A stretch of 64,000 nucleotides of DNA from Macrotrachela quadricornifera. Its lineage: Eukaryota; Rotifera; Eurotatoria; Philodinida; Philodinidae. Numbering within the stretch: the stretch's first letter is position 1; every line of letters begins with the position of its first letter. Location of the stretch: NCBI GenBank assembly GCA_022393335.1, contig JAJEKB010021106.1, positions 835,335-899,334 of the forward strand. The letters are read 5' to 3'. Position numbers and translations under genes: made by a program. The notes under the pieces are model-generated. The model did no database searches. It saw only the letters and a list, made by a program, of their open reading frames with translations, and was not told the DNA's origin. Shown one piece after another: positions 58,583 to 64,000 of the stretch.

Positions 58583-59628
58583 AATACTCACATCATTGAT
58601 TGAATTTTCAATAGAATAATAATTAAAATAAAAACTGAATACTCAACAGATTTTAATGAGCTAAATTTTCTAACTGATTAGAGTATTTTTTACAAGAAAA
58701 TACAAAATGAAATAAATCTCGAAATATTATTTGAATACTTTGGAATGTTTAACTGAATAATTGATTAGAATAAAATTCAAATTTACAGTGTCTCATCGTT
58801 AACCAAGAGAAAAAGTCTAGAAAAAATCATGTTTTCCTTTTCAAAGTTAATCTATTTAACCATGTTGATCCTATTAGTGTAGTCGTTCGTCTTTTTTTCT
58901 AGAAAATTATTTTAAAAGCATCTTATTTAAAATTAATATTCATTCTGGTGCATTCTCTAATCATAGGACTCGAGTATATTTCAATGCATAACTTATTTTT
59001 TTCAAATTAAATTGTTTATCATTCAAAATTCAATTGATTTTATCTCAAAAAATAGTAAACGAACTTTGAGTTATATATTATCTTGAATATATACAGAACA
59101 ATTTCGAACTATTAATCATTAACACTTCAATTAAGACCCATCGATTGTTTCTTCTTTTTGTTGTCTTTTCTCGTTTTCTATGATTAACTTTTCTATATCT
59201 ATGTCAATGAATGTGCTTCCAAAGTAAAATATTAATGATAGATGAGAAACAATGTAGAACGGTTAAACATTTGTTTGTTAGTTGAACGATTAAAACATGT
59301 TAAAATCTAATATTATCCATGAAAGAAAGAACAATCTATAATCTCTACTGTCTCATCTATTATCGTACTAGTTTTTTTTAATCATAAAAATAACAATATT
59401 GAATTAAAGCTCGGCATTTGAATGTGATTTCCATATCTTTTATATATATTCTTCAATGTAGAGTATGTCATTGAAAGACATGAGAGAACAATGAAGAATA
59501 ACATACATGCAACTACAATTAACAGCGATTGATAGAGTAGATAGAAAGAGAGAAATTGAAATAGTCTTTCTCTAGCTGCACTGTTTTATAACTATATTGG
59601 TATAATAATAATGGAATAAAAAATAAAA
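58583..59628. other. AT-rich, no supported gene
   Basis: Nothing recognised. Confidence 0.4.
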
Positions 59629-60238
59629 GTGAGATGCGTACTTTATTTACTTTATCATCAAGTACTTCATGTTGATCAGATGAACATCAATGATCAGCAT
59701 TCTCGTACACGTCGTTCTACTCTTCATTCATTAACAACACGTTTATCGGATTCAAGAAAGAATTTTCTTGAACAAACATTAGTTTATCTATCAGATATTT
59801 ATTCATCTTCTATCCGATCGAAGAAGAAGTTCTTCTACAAGGGGATAGTTACAATTTTATAATAATTTATTAAAAACTTTAAAAAAGACGAAACTATTTA
59901 CAAAATAAAAAGATCTATTCTACTTATTTAGATTATAAGTGTCGATGAAATTTATCGAAGATTTAATTCAACACATTTAAATAGTACAAATAATGATAAT
60001 GTTGATATTCGTTCAACCATCAACACTTGTCAATGACGAACAAACAAACAAAACTAGTATATCATTAAAAAAGAATTTTTCTTACATAAAACTATTGTTT
60101 TTATTTATGATTTTATTCGAATTACCAGTTGTTATAGATGGTCTTAATTGGTATTTAACATTTCCTATTGAACTACATGGTTTTAGTTTAAATCAATTAT
60201 ATTGTCGATCATCAGAGATTGATCATGATTTACCATAA
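59629..60238 (+). pseudogene. TLDc-domain protein relic (OXR1/NCOA7/TLDC-like)
   Basis: A first piece (59629-59862) reads VDQMNINDQHSRTRRSTLHS, LTTRLSDSRKNFLEQTLVYL. A second, after frame changes, ends LPVVIDGLNWYLTFPIELHG, FSLNQLYCRSSEIDHDLP and a stop at 60238. The string LP..I.G..W.L.F....HG.SL..LY is the beginning of the TLDc fold (found in oxidation-resistance proteins that bind the V-ATPase). The rest of the domain, about 120 residues, is missing after the stop. It is a truncated relic. Confidence 0.52.
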
Positions 60239-61116
60239 TTTAACGTAAGTTGATACGAATTAAATATTGTGTGATAAGAAAAGTAGATAAGACCTTTCTT
60301 GATTAGGAATTATTCGCAACATCATGCAATCAAACATTTCAATTAAATATGAATGAGATGAATTATTTTCTCAAACTTATATATAGATTTTTCTTTTTTT
60401 ATTTTCAATTTAGACTTTCATATTCTTTCTACTTTCGTAGCAATCAGAGACAAAGATTATTGGAAAGAAAAATGAGACAATCAACAACATTCAGAAAGAT
60501 ACTAAACGACAATAAAAACTGTACGTAGATCATTCTAAGCTATTCTTTCAACTTTATATAGTCGTATTACATTTGTTGAAATTTTAGGTAGATAAATAAT
60601 TGTATGATTGACATAAATAGTATACTATAATAAAATATTCATTTTCCATAATAATAAATAAACAAGTTTCTATATTTATTGAAATTCAATATAGTATGAT
60701 AAGAATCGTTCTAATTTTATTGAATGACTGTAAACAACAAAATATATCGGTAGTTAAATCAATAATAAATTAAGTCAATCAAAATAAAAATAGAGAAAGA
60801 AAATTTTATTCGAAATGCAAAAATAAATAAGCAAGAGTATTTCTATAATTTTTTATTAGCAGGAAAAAAAGAGAACAGTTAGCATTTATTAGAAAGTCTT
60901 TCATTTGGATATTTTATATTAGTATATTCTCAATCGAAAGGATATATATAAGAACGATATCTTAGAACAGTATTTTTAAAAATTCGTTCGTATCCATCTA
61001 TCATTTAAGAAAAACAAAGTCGATGAAATTAAATTCAATAATACAGATAAACGAAAAACTTAAGTGGAAAGGACTTTTGGGACATCCTGTATACACGCTT
61101 TATATACATAAAGACA
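60239..61116. other. AT-rich, no supported gene
   Basis: No gene recognised. A mariner-end-like string (TTGGGACATCCTGTATA) lies at about 61076. Confidence 0.4.
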
Positions 61117-61419
61117 TGCATAGGAGGGAAATCCTTTATTAAGTATCACTATTAACCGAAGACAAGAAAAATTTTGTTTTTTACAGTTACAAAAAATGTC
61201 ACTTTGCCAAAAAAATTTGATTATCTCCCTTACGACTTGAGCAAATGAGTTGATGTTTTTACCAATAATAACGGGATGTTCAAGCTTCATATCCACAAAG
61301 ATACGTCTAGAGAGATCCTCTGTTAAATATATTCTCTATTTTCCTATCTGTGAAAAAGTCAAATTTGTTTTTGTCTTCGGTCAATAGTGATACTTAATAA
61401 AGGGTTTCTCTATGCATAT
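61117..61419. repeat. Small fold-back element
   Basis: The arms 61117-61190 and 61350-61419 are inverted repeats, sharing CCTTTATTAAGTATCACTAT, CCGAAGACAA and their complements. The interior is about 160 bp. The ORF on the minus strand across it (61060-61296) is not taken as a gene. Confidence 0.6.
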
Positions 61420-61939
61420 ATATTTCTATCACTTATAAAAAATCAGCTTGTTTGATTGAGCCAGAGATATCCATTGCGGTTGAAAATCTGTCGCTGTTGC
61501 GATGGTATTTTTAAAAATCTTTGGATTGTTCAAGACTGTGACCGATTATAAACTAGATTTGATCATGAGAATCGATCAGATTCATCAAGCCTTATCCTGT
61601 AGCACGCATTAACATAGAGATTATGTGGAAATTCCTTAGTTTTTCAAATTTCTTTCATAGAAAAGCTGCTGCGATACTATTATTAAAAATTGCTACCACG
61701 CTCAACAGTGGACAATTGAACCACTCGGACGGGGAAATTGTTCCACTTTAAGTAGAAACGATTCATCCACGGAGAGTCACATACATTAAGGAGAAATGGA
61801 TAAAAAATAAAAATATTCGTACTATACACCAGAATATCACACCATGCGCAGAAAAGAAAAAAAAAAGTATATCCATATAAGCATACACTTAAACACATAC
61901 ATATATTCGCCATTTCTCGATATCTAATTATAAAACTAG
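61420..61939. other. Intergenic, no supported gene
   Basis: Nothing recognised beyond chance frames. Confidence 0.4.
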
Positions 61940-62850
61940 AAATGTATGTTTGATTTCTTCTCTAATCTTTTGCATTTCCGTTTCTCTTAGCAACTATCTA
62001 TACTAAAAAAGAAGGATACGATTCATTTCTCACTATCTCTTTTAAACTTCTACTTATGTAGGTTGAAATACATATTTGATTTCTACTAGAAATACATTCT
62101 TTTCTTTTAGAAAAACTACATTTCTGCGCGACACTCTTCATAGGATGAAAAAGTGGAACGATGAATTTCTCACTATGTCTTTTAGACTTCTGTCTAGCAG
62201 AATAAAAATGTATATTTGATTTCTCTTGGAATTATTTTCAACTCTCTTAAAAAACATCGATTTCTGCTTAATAGACTCCATAGGATGAAAAAGAAAAACA
62301 ATGAATTTCTAACTATATCTTTTAAAGTTCTCTGTAAGAGGGTGGAAATGGATATTCGATTTGTGATAGAATTTTTTTCATATCTGTTAGAAAATATGCA
62401 TTTCTGTTCGATATTCTCCTTATGATGAAAAAGCGAACTGATTAATTTGTCAATAAGTCTTTTTCACTTCTCCTGATGAAAGTAGAACTGGATATTTGAT
62501 TTCTACTCGAACTTTTTTCATTTCTCCTAGCAAAAATCACTATCTGCTAGATACTCTTCTTAAAATGAAAAAGTAATATCATGAAGTTCTCACAATGGCT
62601 TTAAATTTCTGCTAATGAAGCTAGAAATGAATATTTGATTTCCGCCTGAATCTTTTTCATTTCTGTTAGAAAATATCTCTTTCTGATAGATGCTCTCCTG
62701 AGGATGAAAAAGTAAAAGGATGAATTTCTCACTATGTTGTTTAGACTTCTACAGATAAAGGTGGAAATGAATATCAGATTTCTCCTGGAATTACTTTCAG
62801 TTCTCTTAGAAAATATCCATTTCTGCTGGAAAGACTGCTTAGGATGAAAA
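61940..62850. repeat. 140-bp satellite array
   Basis: Each unit contains AGGATGAAAAAG, GAATTTCTCACTATGTCTTT, ATATTTGATTTCT, and TTAGAAAATATCCATTTCTG-like segments. The GATGAAAAAG landmarks lie at 62144, 62284, 62424, 62564, 62703 and 62843, that is 140, 140, 140, 139 and 140 bp apart. A more diverged unit precedes them near 62004. About six and a half units are present with sequence drift but constant length. Confidence 0.92.
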
Positions 62851-63689
62851 GGATAGGATTGATTTCTGTGATTGTTTTAATTAAGCATTTCTTCTTGACT
62901 TTGTGGGGATAAACGATTTCTGCTGGAAATGGAACAATTTCACGATTTTTGGGGATATTGTCTAGTCCTCACCACGCCGCGATGGACATCTGTGGCTTGA
63001 CCTGTAATGGAAATATACAAGTTTTTTTCGATGAAGTGACTTTCGTGTCACCCTGCATTAACAACTGGCACAGTTATATTGAGAAAAATGCTGCATAATT
63101 AGTTGTTTTTTACAAAAGAGAAAAAACTTCGATGATTTCATCCAGTGAAACTTCGATTTTCCCTGTTTATATTTATTAAGAGATAAAATGTTATCTGAAG
63201 TCTATCTATCTATTATTATATATCAAATGTTTTAATCTATTTAATATAAGAGTAAGAAAAATTGAAATTATATATTTAAAGAGATAGTTCATAATCAATT
63301 TGAATGTCTTAATTTTATATTTATTATACGACAAGATGCATCGATTTGAGTTGCTGATAAATATACACAATTAAATATTGTTCATCCTTCACTGAGCCGC
63401 TCATCTACGGGATAATGTCACTCAAGATATTTCATCTAGAGCTTTATTGTTCATCAAAAACATTTTCCGAGTAAGATCAAAATTTAAACAATATAAATAA
63501 AAATAAAAATAAAAATAAATTTTAAATTTTGGATTATTCATCGAGTTTATATTATATATATTTCAAGTTTGTTTAAAACTAATCACATATATATACTAAA
63601 CTATTATATTTATAGACTAAATTTCATATATCAATATACAAGAATATATCCCATATATACTGTCGATCCAGAAACATCTCAATTATTCT
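62851..63689. other. Intergenic, no supported gene
   Basis: It leads from the satellite into AT-rich DNA. No coding frame or element was recognised. Confidence 0.4.
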
Positions 63690-64000
63690 CTTTCTCGTAG
63701 AGAAGAGTCTTAGAAACAAATTGTTTGCTTGCTTGATTGATTGTATGTCCGCAGGGTCAAAAAAACATCACAAACCGATTTTTCGAAAAAGGCATTTCTA
63801 GAGGTATTTCAATGCGAGAACTTCGAATCTGAAGTCTGCTCGGTGCTCATGTGGTATCAGCATTGATCAACTAATGTTAGGAATTGGTGAGATTTAGTAT
63901 TTTTCATCGAAAATAGGTGTTTTTTCACAAAATGATGATTTCATCATGGTGTGTGATGAACACCATTGCTGATTGTTATGGTATCAGCATTGATCAATTG
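63690..64000. repeat. Inverted second copy of the 11.4-kb repeat family, running off the right edge
   Basis: Starting with the hairpin CTCTTTCTCGTAGAGAAGAG, then GTCCGCAGGGTCAAAAAAAC, this block is the reverse complement of 11.4-11.9 kb. It enters a 127-bp-type unit (CAATGCTGAT... reversed), and a new unit starts at about 63976, so the array continues beyond the window. Confidence 0.87.

Noticed and set aside
61940..62850. Possible coding repeat (plus frame 62216-62425)
   Set aside because: The 140-bp unit length is not a multiple of three and frames are broken between units, so the array is a non-coding satellite.

Overview
The window looks like nuclear DNA of a small invertebrate, most probably a bdelloid rotifer of the Rotaria/Adineta kind. 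The sequence shows very AT-rich DNA, intact genes with tiny GT-AG introns (about 49-57 bp), animal-specific ciliary and ESCRT proteins, and many DNA-transposon remnants, including an IS1595/ISXO2-like one. The lineage is an inference from gene style and recalled protein resemblance; no marker gene settles it.

Layout. 1-345: first exon of a type II membrane, glycosyltransferase-like protein that runs off the left edge. 0.35-7 kb: no intact gene; a tRNA-like relic, a dead mariner, a fold-back element and an ISXO2/Merlin-like relic. 7.05-7.6 kb: an intact three-exon Ly6/uPAR-type protein gene. 8.3-13.9 kb: transposon territory with a fold-back element, two dead hAT transposases on opposite strands and a 127-bp tandem repeat. 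14.4-20.1 kb: the conserved core, CHMP4 (ESCRT-III, minus strand) divergent from CFAP45 (ciliary microtubule inner protein, plus strand). Six of the eight CFAP45 introns are about 50 bp; the other two carry insertions. 20-30.6 kb: a small membrane protein gene, then nested repeats, including a 2.28-kb hAT-like element with a matching 8-bp target duplication that contains a TTAA-flanked element. 30.6-32.4 kb: a GT25-like glycosyltransferase gene interrupted by a probably false assembly gap. 33-34.6 kb: hairpin-plus-minisatellite repeats. 35-36.9 kb: an unidentified ORF and a dead ubiquitin-specific protease. 37.1-40.4 kb: a 3.35-kb TTAA-flanked element with inverted arms over 500 bp. 41-60 kb: very AT-rich DNA with short coding-like islands, nearly all on the plus strand, that look like worn-out genes (one RNF213-like piece, one TLDc piece), plus another TTAA element and a CCGCGG-rich palindrome. 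61-64 kb: a fold-back element, a 140-bp satellite, and a second, inverted copy of the repeat family seen at 11.4 kb.

Living genes I would trust: the edge glycosyltransferase-like gene, the Ly6-like gene, CHMP4, CFAP45 and the GT25-like gene. They do not form a pathway. The window is mainly informative about non-autonomous elements: four elements with TTAA at both ends, one hAT with a clean target duplication, and a repeat family whose hairpin-bearing leader is joined to different tandem arrays. All identifications come from reading the sequence; no database search was run.
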